This document shows, in pieces, positions 1 to 11,062 of a DNA stretch of 64,000 nucleotides. The stretch comes from Paragorgia papillata. Taxonomy: Eukaryota; Cnidaria; Anthozoa; Scleralcyonacea; Coralliidae. The notes under the pieces are model-generated. The model did not search any database. It was not told where the DNA came from and saw only the letters and a list, made by a program, of their open reading frames with translations. Within the stretch, counting starts at the first letter, position 1; every line of letters starts with the position of its first letter. The stretch covers positions 1,042,501 through 1,106,500 of the forward strand of contig JAWNZC010000353.1 in NCBI GenBank assembly GCA_035771165.1. The letters are read 5' to 3'. Position numbers and translations under genes: made by a program.

Positions 1-228
1 TCTTTTAAAATTGAGGGTAACTTTTTAAGCTTTTCTTTAACCGTTAAATTTGGCAGGACATCTTTCTCTAAGTTATGTCTTTCTTGAGTGCTATTATTTT
101 TTATTTTGCTCGGAATCCAAGAAGGAATATGGAACTGATGTTCAGCAAACAGATGCAGAACCAAGAATTCCAATCCACCAATTGCCAATCCAATGAGGAT
201 CTTTGGGTGTCATCTTAAATCCATCAGC
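1..228 (-). pseudogene. Inverted copy of one SLCO/OATP exon, cut by window edge
   Basis: Read on the minus strand, this stretch repeats the SLCO exon that begins at 13405 (position 228 here corresponds to 13405 there). It has the same acceptor-like TTATTCCTAG, then an aspartate-proline-x-tryptophan-isoleucine-glycine segment with two tryptophans typical of a transmembrane segment in OATP transporters. It carries the same in-frame TGA after the TGC codon that interrupts the other copy, so the lesion predates the duplication. The copy continues beyond the left edge, and whether more exons follow there cannot be seen. It is the outer part of the small inverted repeat that pairs 1-655 with 12977-13632. 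Confidence 0.6.
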
Positions 229-257
229 CTAGGAATAAGAAATTGTTTTAAATTCAC

Positions 258-352
258 TTCACTTCTTTTCACTTCACTTCACTTCACTTCATTTTACTTC
301 ACTTCACTTCACTCCACTTCACCTCACTTCACGACACATCTCACCACGACAC
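258..352. repeat. (CTTCA)n microsatellite
   Basis: Imperfect pentanucleotide repeat of ACTTC units. The mirrored GAAGT tract at 13305-13385 is its inverted partner. Confidence 0.9.
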
Positions 353-409
353 CTCACCACACGACACCATACACAGTATCTAACAAATGCTGGTATTCCC
401 ATTTTCAGT

Positions 410-1242
410 CTCTTCATTCAAAACTTAATACTGGGTCTGAGCAACAAGATGTACTTAACACCCTGAGAAATACTGAACCTAAGAAAGATCAACATAATTA
501 TTTGGATGAACCAATTAGCAATGATGATATTTTCAGAGCGGCAAGAAAACTCAAAAACAAGAAATCCGTATACATGGATAAGATAAGAAATGAAAATAAT
601 GATAAAACATAGTGTAAATTCCCTAATAGAAGGATACAATGAGCTCTTTAACCTAATTTTACAAAGTGGAAAATTTCCAGATCACTGGTGTGAGGGTCTT
701 ATAAGCCCAATTTTTAAGTCAGGCAATAAAAGTGATACTAATAATTACATACTGAGGCATTTGTGTTACAAGCTGTCTTAGTAAATTTTTCTGCTTGATT
801 CTAAATGAACGCTTGATAAACTTTGTCCAAAATGAACATTTAATTCATCCCTCGCAAATTGGACTTCTGTCTGGACAGAGGACAGCTGATGATATATTTA
901 CTTTGAAGACTTTAGTTGATAAACATTTAAATCAAAATAGAAACCAAAAGATATAATAATGCATGTTTTGTTGACCTCAAAAAGGCATTTGATTCTGTCT
1001 GGCATGATGGACTCTTTGCAAAATTACTGGACAACAAAATTGGTGGAAACTTTTATAGTCTGATCAAAAATATGTACTCCAAATCTAAATGTGCAGTTAG
1101 ACATGGCAAATATAGAACACCATCCTTTTCAAACTCTAAAGGAGTCAGGCAAGGTTGCATCCTTAGTCTACTCCTATTTAACATTTACATTAATGAAATA
1201 GTCTCTTTATTTAATAATACAGCCTCTGATAATACAGCCTTT
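410..1242 (+). pseudogene. Non-LTR retrotransposon reverse-transcriptase remnant
   Basis: Three consecutive frames give pieces of a LINE reverse transcriptase. Around 590-760 is a GKFPDHW-like segment followed by an IxPIFKSG block. Around 961-1010 is the motif with the first catalytic aspartate (FVDLKKAFDSV). Around 1140-1200 is GVRQGC followed by LLFNIYINEI. The frame shifts at least twice, and the YxDD catalytic box is missing because the element stops where arm A of the inverted duplication begins. It is a dead fragment. The clade is not certain; it differs from the LINE at 54415-57675. Confidence 0.85.
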
Positions 1243-1243
1243 G

Positions 1244-2092
1244 AAAAGTGACTTTTCCCAATTTAGTTATAGTTATATTTACAGCAGTTAGTGGCTTTAT
1301 GTAATGAGAGATTACACTTGAGTATCAACACAAGGGCAATTTAAAAGGTAAACAAACCAGTCAAAGTCAACTCACAAACACGTAACCAAGCAAAGATGTA
1401 ACAAGTGGATGTTTATGTTGTTTATGTTTTAAATAAAAAATAGAAGACAAGTATTAAAGTTGAGGAATACATTTTAAGAACTCAATATTTGAAGAAATGC
1501 CAAATTAGAATGCAGTATTTATTAAATGCACATGCATGATCAATTTAAGGCACACCATACATTACGCGCGCTCAATCAAGCATGTCTCTGGGCAAGGCCT
1601 GTACTGTAAATTGCAACATGCATTGGTTACACAGTGCTTTTTCATTTAAATTGCAGGCCTGGTTCTTAACATTTTCAGATTAACTATTACTGCAGTAATA
1701 CAAATTTCTAACTAACCTGTAACATTAACAGGACAATCTTCTCTTCTTCTTTAATGTGGACTCTATTAAAAAAACCCACAAAAAACCCCAGTTTACTACA
1801 GTATATAAAACAAGACACCTGGGTCAGGTGTTCACTCGGGCTACTGGAAAGTGCAGAGGTCTCTATAATGCATGAGCAAAGAGGTGGGAGTGGGCTGAGG
1901 AAGATCAGATTGGAGGCTGAATGTGCATGGTGCAGGACTATCCTGAATTGTCAATTTAAAGTGTCTAGAATTCAGGATTATCCTGAAGCCTAGGGCACTT
2001 CTCTGTCCCACATGCGGGATGTTAAACTAAAAAGCATATAACAAAAAAAAACAGTCTCAGGGTCTGCGAGACTTTCTCCTTGGGGGATCATG
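1244..2092. other. Arm A, outer anonymous DNA
   Basis: No gene recognised. Around 1806-1850 is an end of the dispersed element containing ACTCGGGCTACTG, also seen at 28583 and 30334. The short open frame at 1754-1993 is repeat-derived and is mirrored at 48857-49093. Confidence 0.6.
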
Positions 2093-3577
2093 GTTGAGCA
2101 AATTACAAGCTATGATAAATGCTTACTAAGAACGAGCATAGTTTTAACCACAAAAGCACAAGAACCAGCTGCAAAGGAGAGAGCTTTGTCCACCATAATT
2201 TATGTATTGATTAGAAAGTAAACAAAGATATTTATAACTCATTCACTCCGTTTTATATTGTTAACATTGTTTGAATTAAAATGATTTCTCTAAACCTACC
2301 TTGTTTGTAAACTGCTTGCTTGAATCTTTTTCTTTTTCCCGTCTGTTTCATCACTTCGATCGCCATTCATTTCATAATTTATATTCAAGTGGTGTCTGAA
2401 GCGGCATGTCACATCATCATGGCGGCATTGTCATCACCATTTTCCAGCCAAAATTTAATATCTAACTGTTCCAGTGCACACAATCATACATCAAAAGAAT
2501 CACTGCATATTTCAAAAATAATATCTCCTTTTAACATGTCATCCGAACTATTTTCCATCCCTAAATCTCAAGAGAACGCCAGTCGCAAGGTTCCAAAACA
2601 AGGCCACGGTGTTCCAAAAACATCACATGACACCCCCGTTAATTTATGTTAATTATGTTAATCACATTTTAATTACTCGTGGGGGAGTTAAAAAGTTGTT
2701 AGTTAATCACCCGACTAATCACCCTTTATACAACGCAATTTTGCAGGGTGATTAACTAATCATGATTAAGAAGTTAATCACTGGTTAACTCTTAAATATG
2801 ATTAAAGTTAATCACTTTTTTATACAACCGGTCCCTGATCGAAGTTTCGTATATCACAACAATATGATGGGGCCGGTTGTATAAAAAAGTGATTAACTTT
2901 AATCATGATTAAGAGCTAACAGTGATTAACTTCTTAATCATGATTAGTTAATCACCCGGCAAAATTGCGTTGTATAAAGGGTGATTAGTCGAGTGATTAA
3001 CTAACCACTTTTTAACTCCCCAACGAGTGATTAAAATGTGATTAACATAATTAACATAAATTAACGGGGGTGTCATGTGATGTTTTGGGAACACCGTGGC
3101 CTTGTTTTGGAACCTTGCGACTGGCGTTCTCTTGAGATTTAAGGATGGAAAATAGTTCGGATGACATGGTAAAAGGAGATATTATTTTTGAAATATGCAG
3201 TGATTCTTTTGATGTATGATTGTGTGCACTGGAACAGTTAGATATTAAATTTTGGCTGGAAAATGGTCATGACAATGCCGCCATGATGATGTGACATGCT
3301 GCTTCAGACACCACTTGAATATAAATTATGAAATGAATCGCGATCGAAGTGATGAAACAGACGGGAAAAAGAAAAAGATTCAAGCAAGCAGTTTACAAAC
3401 AAGGTAGGTTTAGAGAAATCATTTTAGTTGATAAAACGGAGTGAATGAGTTATAAATATCTTTGTTTACTTTCTATAAATCAATACATATGGTGGACAAA
3501 GCTTGTCTCCTTTGCAGCTGTTTCTTGTGCTTTTGTGGTTAAAACTATGCTCGTTCTTGGTAGCTTGTAATTTGCTC
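2093..3577. repeat. Near-perfect 1.5-kb palindrome
   Basis: Two arms of about 0.7 kb (2093-2835 and 2869-3577) are reverse complements of each other around a spacer of about 33 bp. The inner ends read GGGCCGGTTGTATAAA and its complement, followed by many GTGATTAA/TTAATCAC words that are themselves inverted. The terminus resembles ends of PIF/Harbinger-type MITEs, which is inference. An equivalent palindrome lies at 47265-48757 in arm A'. No convincing protein is encoded; a 24-codon ATG frame at 3146 is the longest clean one noticed. Confidence 0.88.
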
Positions 3578-4486
3578 AAATCTTTCATTTGGCTTTGGAT
3601 TACAATCACCTCCTTGTCATACCACTCTCTTGTTTTTTAATCACTGGATACGAATTAGTAACATTTTAATAGCACTGTATGTACAGGATGACTCAGTGCT
3701 GTACCAGGTGCTCTGAATGTCTGGTAATTGTGTATTTACTTGGGTCTTCTCAAGAAGGTTCAACCTAGAGGATGGCCATCAACAACAGCATCCTTCTGCT
3801 GCCATGAGAATGACATAATTATTTTTTGCTCTTCTATTTTTTTGTCTTAAGTGTGTTGGGCCTGCAGTATGTAATTATGTCTATTTGGTAGTTGTAATGT
3901 CTACCTGGCAAGGGTAATAAAAATAGATAAGGATAGCTTTCGATCAGTTTTCCAAGCAGTGACCTGGTAGGTGACTGATTTGAATAAACAAGAACAGCAT
4001 TTTGATTTTATCTCATTATTAGTAAACTTATTTAGAAGCTCTGTGTCATTGTAAAGAAACAGCAGGCAACTGTTTTGGTAACATACAGCAAGATGAACAA
4101 GTCATGAGATACTGTACTTGCATAATCTCTAATATTAACATTAATATACATACATATATATGTATTTCTAGTACTTTTCAGTATTAAAATTCAATAAATT
4201 TATCATTATATAAATCGTTTATAATCAGTTCGTCTTGATCAAGACGGTTAAATGTGCACTGACTTGAGCCTGCGCTTTCTGATTTGAGATGTCTGCTGAG
4301 TAGGCTAAGAGTGTGACACGTAAAGGTAAAAGATAAAAAAACAAAAAAAACGATATAAAACCTAGACTCAGCCTACCACGTAAAATATTTATTAATCGGG
4401 CTATCTGTGGTGTTTCCCACAAAACTTATCTATATTACTTTATCACCATGAAAACTTTCAAAGAATTAATAATTGCAATATTTCAG
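3578..4486. other. Arm A, no gene recognised
   Basis: Anonymous AT-rich DNA. At 4330-4430 is the outer end of the dispersed ACTCGGGC/CCTAGACTC element family (AAACCTAGACTCAGCCTACC, then CGGGCTATCTG). The region is probably intronic or upstream of the SSUH2-like exons. Confidence 0.5.
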
Positions 4487-4644
4487 GGCTGCTTCTATCA
4501 CTGCAGAGGAAGCGAAGGACTCTTTGCAAGACTTTGTTGCAGCAAATTGTTGCTACATGCGAAGCTACATGATATAAAGCCTTCGAGTGCTTATCATGTG
4601 AGTAACAATGGATGATAAAGGATTTTATTCCAGATTACCAACTG

Positions 4645-5890
4645 TTAGTTGATGATGGTGATTTTAGTGATAGGGGTGGTAATGGCAGTGCTTGTAGTGG
4701 TGGTGATGGTGGTAATGATGGTAGTGATGATGATGATAGTGACTGTAATGATAAAGGTAATGGCCATGGTGATAGTGATGTTTATGGTGGTGGTGATGGT
4801 GATGGTGATAGTGGTGGTGGTTGTAGTGATGGTGACAAGGATGGTGGTGAATTGAATTTTCATAGTGGTGATGGTGGTGGTGATGATGATGATAATGATG
4901 GTGGTGATAAGTCATGGTGGTGGTGGTGGTGATGATGATAGTTATGTGATGGTGGTGATAGTTGTGATGGTAGTTGTGGTGGTGATGGTGGTTGTGGAGT
5001 TGTAGTGGTTGTGATGGTATTTGTGATGGTGGTGATGGTGGTGATAGTTGTGATGGTAGTTGTGGTGGTGATGGTAGTTGTGGTGGTGGTGGTGATGGTG
5101 GTGATAGTTGTGATGGTAGTTATGATGGTGATGGTGGAGTTGTGATGGTAGTTGTGGTGGTGATAGTTGTGGTGGAGTTGTGATGGTTGTGATAGTTGTG
5201 ATGGTGGTGGTGGAGTTGTGATGGTAGTTGTGGTGGTGGTGATGGTGGTGATAGTTGTGGTGGAGTTGTGGTGGTTGTGATGGTGGTGATAGTTGTGATG
5301 GTGGTGGTGGAGTTGTGATGGTTGTGATGGTAGTTGTGGTGGTTGTGATGGTGGTGATAGTTGTGATGGTAGTTGTGGTAGGGTGGAGTTGTGGTGGTTG
5401 TGATGGTGGTGATAGTCGTGATGGTAGTTATAGTGGTGATGGTGGTGGTGGAGTTGTGGTAGTTGTGGTGGTGATGGTGGTGGTGGTAATGGTGGTGTTA
5501 GTTGTGATGGTAATTGTGGTGGTGATAATGATGGTGGTGATGATGGTGGTGATGATACTTGTGATGGTAATTGTGTAGGTGGTGATGATGGTGGTGGTGA
5601 TGGTAGTAGTGGTGATGATGGTGGTGGTGATATTTGTGATAGTAATTGTGGTGGTAGTGGTGGTGATGGTGGTGATGATGGTGGTGGTGATAGTTGTGAT
5701 AGTAATTGTGGTGGTGGTAGTGGTGATGATGATGGTGGTGGTGATAGTGATGATGGTGGTGATGATGGTAGTTGTGATGGTGATGATAGTAGTGAAGAAA
5801 TGTTGATGGTAGATGGTTGTGCTAGTGTTGGTAGTTGTAATGGTGATAAGGATGGTGGTGATGGTAGTTGTGGTGATGATGATGGTTATG
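4645..5890. repeat. (TGG/TGA)n trinucleotide-rich tract, 1.25 kb
   Basis: Imperfect GGT/GAT/AGT repeat in the intron after the first SSUH2-like exon. All long open frames here (poly-Val/Met, poly-Thr/Ile, poly-His/Tyr) are products of the low-complexity sequence and not genes. The mirror is at 44965-46200. Confidence 0.95.
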
Positions 5891-6396
5891 ATGATTTGGC
5901 TATCCTTACTAATAAATATCATTATATTAAACAGTACAAGTTATCAACCTTCACTGAATCTCGATCAACGTCCTAGCAAGTTGAGCCATAACACAGGTCA
6001 GTATTGTGCCTCATCATTTGACCAAGAATTACACCCCACCCCCAGTTTCTTTGCTTTTAAAACGGAGTATATTTCACACATTGTTTGCCTGTGCTGTTAA
6101 CCTGAAACCCAAACAACACAACTTTAATAGAGCAAAAAATTTCAGTTATTTTTTTGATATCCAGTAAACATATCTAGAAGATCCTATTTTGAGATTTTGT
6201 TTTTTTTATTTAGGCGAAATTGTTGATGGACCGCACAATGGCCCTGCTCCTGGCCCATGGAATGTCATGGTTCGAAAACCATCAAAAACATTTTCTGAGG
6301 GCGATACTCAAGTTGAAGTGCCACATACAGCATCTGTCAAGGTATATAGCCTGTTTACTGCTTATATTATCTAACCCACTAGCTAGCTTAGCTTGT

Positions 6397-6536
6397 TTGC
6401 CTGCCTGCCTGCCTGCCTTCCTCCCTCCCCCGCCTTCCCTCCTTTCTTCCTTCCCTCCCTCCCTCCTTCCTTCCCTCCCTCCCTCCCTCCTTCCCTTGCT
6501 CCCTCCCTCGCTCCCTCCCTCCCACTTTCCCTCTTT
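6397..6536. repeat. (CCTT/CCCT)n pyrimidine tract
   Basis: Pure pyrimidine strand of CCTCC and CCTTCC words just before an SSUH2-like exon. It is mirror-like and could form triplex DNA. The mirror is at 44330-44458. Confidence 0.93.
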
Positions 6537-6709
6537 CTGAATGCAACTAACCTATTTTTCGTTCTCAAGCAATGCCATACAGTACATGTTATGGAGGAGG
6601 GTTCCATCAGTGTAAAACATGTTTGGGCAGAGGATGGGTAAGTGACAACTTTGGTAGACATTCGTCAACCTCAAATACAGTGCATGTACAGAGAAAATGT
6701 TTCTAAGTC

Positions 6710-8165
6710 CTGAGACAGGGATTCAACCTGCAACATTCTGATGACCAGTGAGACACTCTATCCATTGAGCTAACAAGAACTCAGATGGTGAGTGAAGGTT
6801 ACATATGTGTACAACCTGTAACCTTCTAATGACCAGTGAGACACTCTAACTATTGAGCTAACAAGAACTCAGATGGTGAGTGAAGGTTACATATATGTAC
6901 AACCTGTAACCTTCTGATGACCAGTGAGACACTGTAACTATTGAGCTAACAAGAACTCAGATGGTGAGAGAAGGTTACATAATTATGTGTACAACCTGTA
7001 ACCTTCTAATGACCAGTGAGACACTCTAACTATTGAGCTAGCAAGAACTCAGATGGTGAGAGAAGGTTACATATGTGTACAACCTGTAACCTTCTAATGA
7101 CCAGTGAGACACTCTAACCATTGAGCTAACAAGAACTCAGATGGTGAGTGAAGGTTACATATGTGTACAACCTGTAACCTTCTAATGACCAGTGAGACAC
7201 TCTAACTATTGAGCTAACAAGAACTCATATGGTGAGTGAAGGTTACATATGTGTACAACCTGTAACCTTCTAATGACCAGTGAGACACTCTAACTATTGA
7301 GCTACAAGAACTCAGATGGTGAGTGAAGGTTACATATGTGTACAACCTGTAACCTTCTGATGACCAGTGAGACACTGTAACTATTGAGCTAACAAGAACT
7401 CAGATGGTGAGAGAAGGTTACATAATTATGTGTACAACCTGTAACCTTCTAATGACCAGTGAGACACTCTAACTATTGAGCTAGCAAGAACTCAGATGGT
7501 GAGAGAAGGTTACATATGTGTACAACATGTAACCTTCAAATGACCAGTTAAACACTCCAACCAATTTGAGCTACGAGAACTCAGATGGTGAGTGAAGGTT
7601 ACATATGTGTACAACCTGTAACCTTCTAATGACCAGTGAGACACTCTAACTATTGAGCTAACAAGAACTCAGATGGTGAGTGAAGGTTACATATGTGTAC
7701 AACCTGTAACCTTCTAATGACCAGTGAGACACTCTAACTATTGAGCTAACAAGAACTCAGATGGTGAGAGAAGGTTACATATGTGTACAACATGTAACCT
7801 TCTAATGACCAATGAGACACTGTAACTATTGAGCTAACAAGAACTCAGATGGTGAGAGAAGGTTACATAATTATGTGTACAACCTGTAACCTTCTAATGA
7901 CCAGTGAGACACTCTAACTATTGAGCTAACAAGAACTCAGATGGTGAGAGAAGGTTACATATGTGTACAACATGTAACCTTCAAATGACCAGTTAAACAC
8001 TCCAACCAATTTGAGCTACGAGAACTCAGATGGTGAGTGAAGGTTACATATGTGTACAACCTGTAACATTCTGATGACCAGTGAAACACTCTAACCATTG
8101 AGCTACAAGAACTCAGATGGTGAGTGAAGGGTACATATGTGTACAACATGTAACCTTCTGATGAC
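6710..8165. repeat. tRNA-like satellite array, about 16 units of ~88 bp
   Basis: On the minus strand each unit reads AGTTCTTGTTAGCTCAAT, then AGTTAGAGTGTCTCACTGG, then a degenerate box-B-like GGTTACAGGTT, then GTACACATATGTAACC. TAGCTCAATGGATAGAG is a good A box of a tRNA promoter. The outermost unit (about 6715-6790) still has GGTTGAATCC as B box and a roughly pairing acceptor stem. So the array looks like an expanded head of a tRNA-derived SINE. Some units carry a CATAATTATGTG variant or an AATTTGAGCTACGAG variant. The mirrored array at 43055-44160 has 12 units. Confidence 0.85.
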
Positions 8166-8382
8166 CTAATGAGACTAGTGAGACTAGCAAACATACCAAA
8201 TGTACAGTACATGTATACGTAACAACTCATATCATTTGTGTTTTTTTTCCGTCCAAATATACTCCATGCCAAGGTTGTGGCTATAATAAAAATTAGTTTA
8301 ATGAAGACAACCAATGTGAATCTTGTCATGGTGCTGGTGAAGGAAGGTCAGAGCTGTGGGGGAAAATTGTGACAGTTTTACA

Positions 8383-8810
8383 TTAGTGGTGATGGTAGTA
8401 ATGGTGGTGGTGATGGTAGCAGTGGTGGTGGTGGTGATGGTAGTAGTGGTGATGGTGGTAGTGGTGATGATGGTAGTGGTGATGGTGGTAGTGATAATGG
8501 TGGTGGTGATGATAATTGTGGTGATGATGGTGACAATGGTGGTGGTGATGATGGTGGTGGTGATGTTGGTGGTAATGGTGATGATGGAGGTGATGTTGAT
8601 GATGGTAGTAGTGGTGATAATGGTGGTAGTGTTGATGATGATGATGGTGGTCATGATGGTGGTGATGGTAATGGTGGTGATAATGATGGTGGTGGTGGTA
8701 ATGGTGGTGATGATGGTGGTAATGGTGATGATGATGATGGTGGTAGTGGTGGTGGTAATGGTGGTGATGATGGTGGTGGTGGTAACGGTGGTGATAATGA
8801 TGATGGTTGT
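8383..8810. repeat. (GGT/GAT)n trinucleotide tract
   Basis: Second triplet-rich tract, in the intron downstream of the TAG-bearing SSUH2-like exon. Long poly-His and poly-Val frames across it are artefacts. Mirror at 42410-42835. Confidence 0.95.
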
Positions 8811-9114
8811 TTTTAATGTTGCAATTTTTAAATTGAAACTGCATGTATTTATTTTATTATGTGATTATAATTAATCAAAGTTAATAGGGAGAATACTGCT
8901 GGCCAGCGGTATAGTTCTATTGCATGCTCAAATAGAGTGGGGTGCTATGTCACATGGTTTGCGCTCTTCACTTGCTTTGTGTTTGCCAATTATTTTTCTT
9001 GTTTTAATCAGATGTCTGCCATGCAAGGCAGATTCAAGTGCACTACATGACAAAGTCATACCAAACTGAAGACCTTTACACAACTGACTGTTACATGGTA
9101 AGCACTGAGACATG

Positions 9115-9345
9115 GCATCGTCATCATCATCATCAACAACACAATATCACCATCATTGTCGTGACATCGCCATCACCATCATCATGATGACATCATCACC
9201 ATGACATCACCATGATCATCACCACCATCATCACCATCATCATCATTATCGCCACCATCATCACCATCATCATCACCACCACCACCATCACCACCACCAC
9301 CCTCACCATTAATTATCATTATTATCACCATTGCAACTGTCGTGA
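9115..9345. repeat. (CAT/CAC)n triplet tract
   Basis: ATC/ACC repeats immediately upstream of the exon at 9382. The mirror at 41830-42095 is longer by a few dozen bases. Confidence 0.92.
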
Positions 9346-9898
9346 TCATCATCACAATATGGATTTTTGGTATTTTTTTAGGAAGAATCATGTGAAAGAC
9401 CATGTTGTTGAAAGCTCTCAGGGTGGTCCAAAAGACAAGGTTGCTGGCGCATCAGGCATTGATATTTTTAAACAAGAATTACCTCGAGTAAGTTCATTTT
9501 CTTAGTGGAGTATCATATCAAACCTTGGTTAGACCAGAAGCTACAGACACGGTGTTTCGCTGTACAACAGCTCATCAGTGTAGCTTGGAACAATAATATA
9601 TATATTTATCTACAGACACGTGTTTCGCTGTAGTAGCTTGTAACAATCTGAATGAATTTCATCAATTACTTATACACATGCGATCGTCTGTGACAACCGC
9701 ATGTGGGACAGCATCGGTGAAGTACATTCAGATAGCGTGAAGTGCGCATGGGCCCAGACCGCTCAAACTTCCACAAGGGTAGTGAGCGTTGCATTATCGC
9801 TAAAGGTACCCACGGCAACTTCATATATATTGAGGATGACAATAATGATCACAGTAACAAGTCAACGATGTCAGGATGTCATATTGTCACAATGATCA

Positions 9899-10400
9899 CG
9901 GCATGGTGATGATGTCACAATGATGCGATGATGATGTCACAATGATGATGTCACAAGGATGATGTCATGATGATGATGTCACGATGATGATGTCAAGGAT
10001 GTCACGATGATGATGTCACGAGGATGATGTCACAAGGATGATGTCACGAGGATGATGTCCCAGATGATATCACGAGGATGATGATGTCACAAGAATATCA
10101 CGATGATGATGTCACCAGGATGTCACGATGATGATGTCACAAGGATGATGTCACGAGGATGATGTCACAATGATGTCACAAGGATGATGTCACGATGATG
10201 TCACAAGGATGATGTCACAATGATGTTATGTCACGATGATGTCACAAGGATGATGTCACAACGATGATGTCACGATGATATCATGATGATGATGTCATGA
10301 TAATATCACAATGGTCTCACCATTATGTCATGATGGTGATGTCATGATGATGATGTCATGTGATGATGTCATGTGATGATGTCATGTGATGATGTCACAA
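9899..10400. repeat. (GATGATGTCACAA)n minisatellite
   Basis: Tandem array built from GATGATGTCAC with AAG, GAG or ATG spacers, about 12-15 bp per unit. TGACATCA-type words are abundant, but they reflect the repeat and not a regulatory cluster. Mirror at 40835-41290; a related short array is at 63080-63150. Confidence 0.93.
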
Positions 10401-10559
10401 AGGATTATGTAATATTGTCGTAGTCTAATCTGCACTAATTTTCTTTAAGGTCTGGCTCATAACAACTTTCTTTGACAAAGACATCAGCATGGCCTCCCAG
10501 GCCATTGTAACTGAACATGGCAATGCTTGGCCAAAGGAAGGAATTTTGATGCAGGTACT

Positions 10560-10757
10560 GAGCGAACCAACCAACTAACTGACCAACCAACCAACTGACC
10601 AACTGACCAACCATCCAACCTACCAACTGACCAACCAACCAACTAACCAACTACTATCTGACCAACCAACCAACCAACCAACCAATCAATAAACTAACTG
10701 ACCAACCAACTGACCGACCAACCAACCAACTGACCAACCAACTAACCAACCAACACG
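10560..10757. repeat. (CCAA/CTGA)n minisatellite
   Basis: ACCAACCAACTG words directly after the last recognised SSUH2-like exon. Mirror at 40435-40670. Confidence 0.92.
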
Positions 10758-10774
10758 AGCATATTGATTTCAGA

Positions 10775-11062
10775 AGACCTGGGGGGGTCCACCATATTTT
10801 GACCGAGTCGTCCCCAGGCCCCAGACCACGAAAACTCTTCTGCCCGCGCCCGCCCGCCCGGCGCCCGCCGCCAAACTCATAACTGTAAAAAATCAAGCTA
10901 GCTAAGAGTAGTATTCAAGTTTTTTGATGGATTCTTCAACTTTCTTAAGGTATACTGTATTTATACATTTAATATTTTGACACAACTAGAACAAGCCACA
11001 AGGAGTACGAATACAATATTATTATTCATATGGACATGGCAGACCACATTATTGTGCTTTAT
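10775..11062. repeat. Dispersed GC-rich repeat, copy 1
   Basis: Contains GACCGAGTCGTCCCCAGG and GGCGCCCGCCGCCAAACTC followed by an AT-rich tail ending near CAATATTATTATTCATATG. The same unit, inverted, occurs at 29125-29760 (interrupted) and 39935-40410. Arm A stops here. Confidence 0.8.

Larger units (their letters stand above)
1..655. repeat. Small inverted repeat, outer copy (pairs with 12977-13632)
   Basis: The sequence from the SLCO exon copy through the CTTCA microsatellite and into the LINE fragment recurs in reverse complement at 12977-13632, with scattered substitutions and small indels. The LINE part here continues to about 1242, whereas the partner stops near 12977. This pair encloses arm A of the larger inverted duplication. 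Confidence 0.85.
4487..10554 (+). pseudogene. SSUH2: SSUH2-like gene, disabled copy in arm A
   Basis: Seven exon-like blocks match the Ssu-2 homolog family in order: 4487-4597 (EEAKDSLQDFV, then PSSAYH), 6214-6341 (VDGPHNGPAPGPW to VPHTASVK), 6570-6637 (CYGGGFHQCKTCLGRGW zinc-finger-like repeat), about 8255-8330 (CxxCG, CxxCHGAG), 9012-9097 (TKLKTFTQLTVTW), 9382-9487, and 10450-10554 (FFDKDISMASQAI). All have GT-AG borders, and the phases fit across the last three. Lesions: a frame change inside the first block, about 5 extra bases after CHT in the third, TAG at 8294-8296, and TGA at 9048-9050 where a CxxC cysteine is expected. The conserved C-terminal exons were not found. The family is a cysteine-rich DnaJ-type zinc-finger-like protein of poorly known function. 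This copy cannot encode a full product. Confidence 0.82.
1243..11062. repeat. Inverted segmental duplication, arm A
   Basis: About 9.8 kb whose reverse complement is present at 39935-49610. Order and content match throughout: palindrome, SSUH2-like exons, trinucleotide tracts, tRNA-like satellite, TGACATCAT minisatellite, TTGG minisatellite. Outer junctions are near GAAAAGTGACTTT (1243) and 49610; inner junctions are near AATAAAGCAC at 11062 and 39935. Differences between arms include 16 versus 12 satellite units, a 182-bp MITE only in A', and small indels. The spacer between the arms is about 28.9 kb. Confidence 0.93.

Noticed and set aside
4612..5922. Long open frames rich in His, Val, Met or Thr on both strands
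   Set aside because: They are read-throughs of (GGT/GAT)n tracts; stops are rare because of the triplet composition, and the same frames appear mirrored at 44934-46235.
6710..8165. CRISPR-like array of direct repeats
   Set aside because: The whole ~88-bp unit is repeated with no unique spacers, and the genome is animal; the units are tRNA/SINE-like.
8298..8844. Histidine-tyrosine-rich protein, minus strand
   Set aside because: Produced by a triplet repeat; the mirrored copy at 42378-42827 has different lengths.
9899..10400. Cluster of CRE-like TGACATCA regulatory sites
   Set aside because: The words arise from a short tandem repeat unit and show no gene-proximal logic; the mirrored array varies freely.
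10654..10896. Gly/Arg-rich ORF in the dispersed GC-rich repeat
   Set aside because: The frame ends in minisatellite sequence and recurs only as part of the repeat, with no start context or family match.
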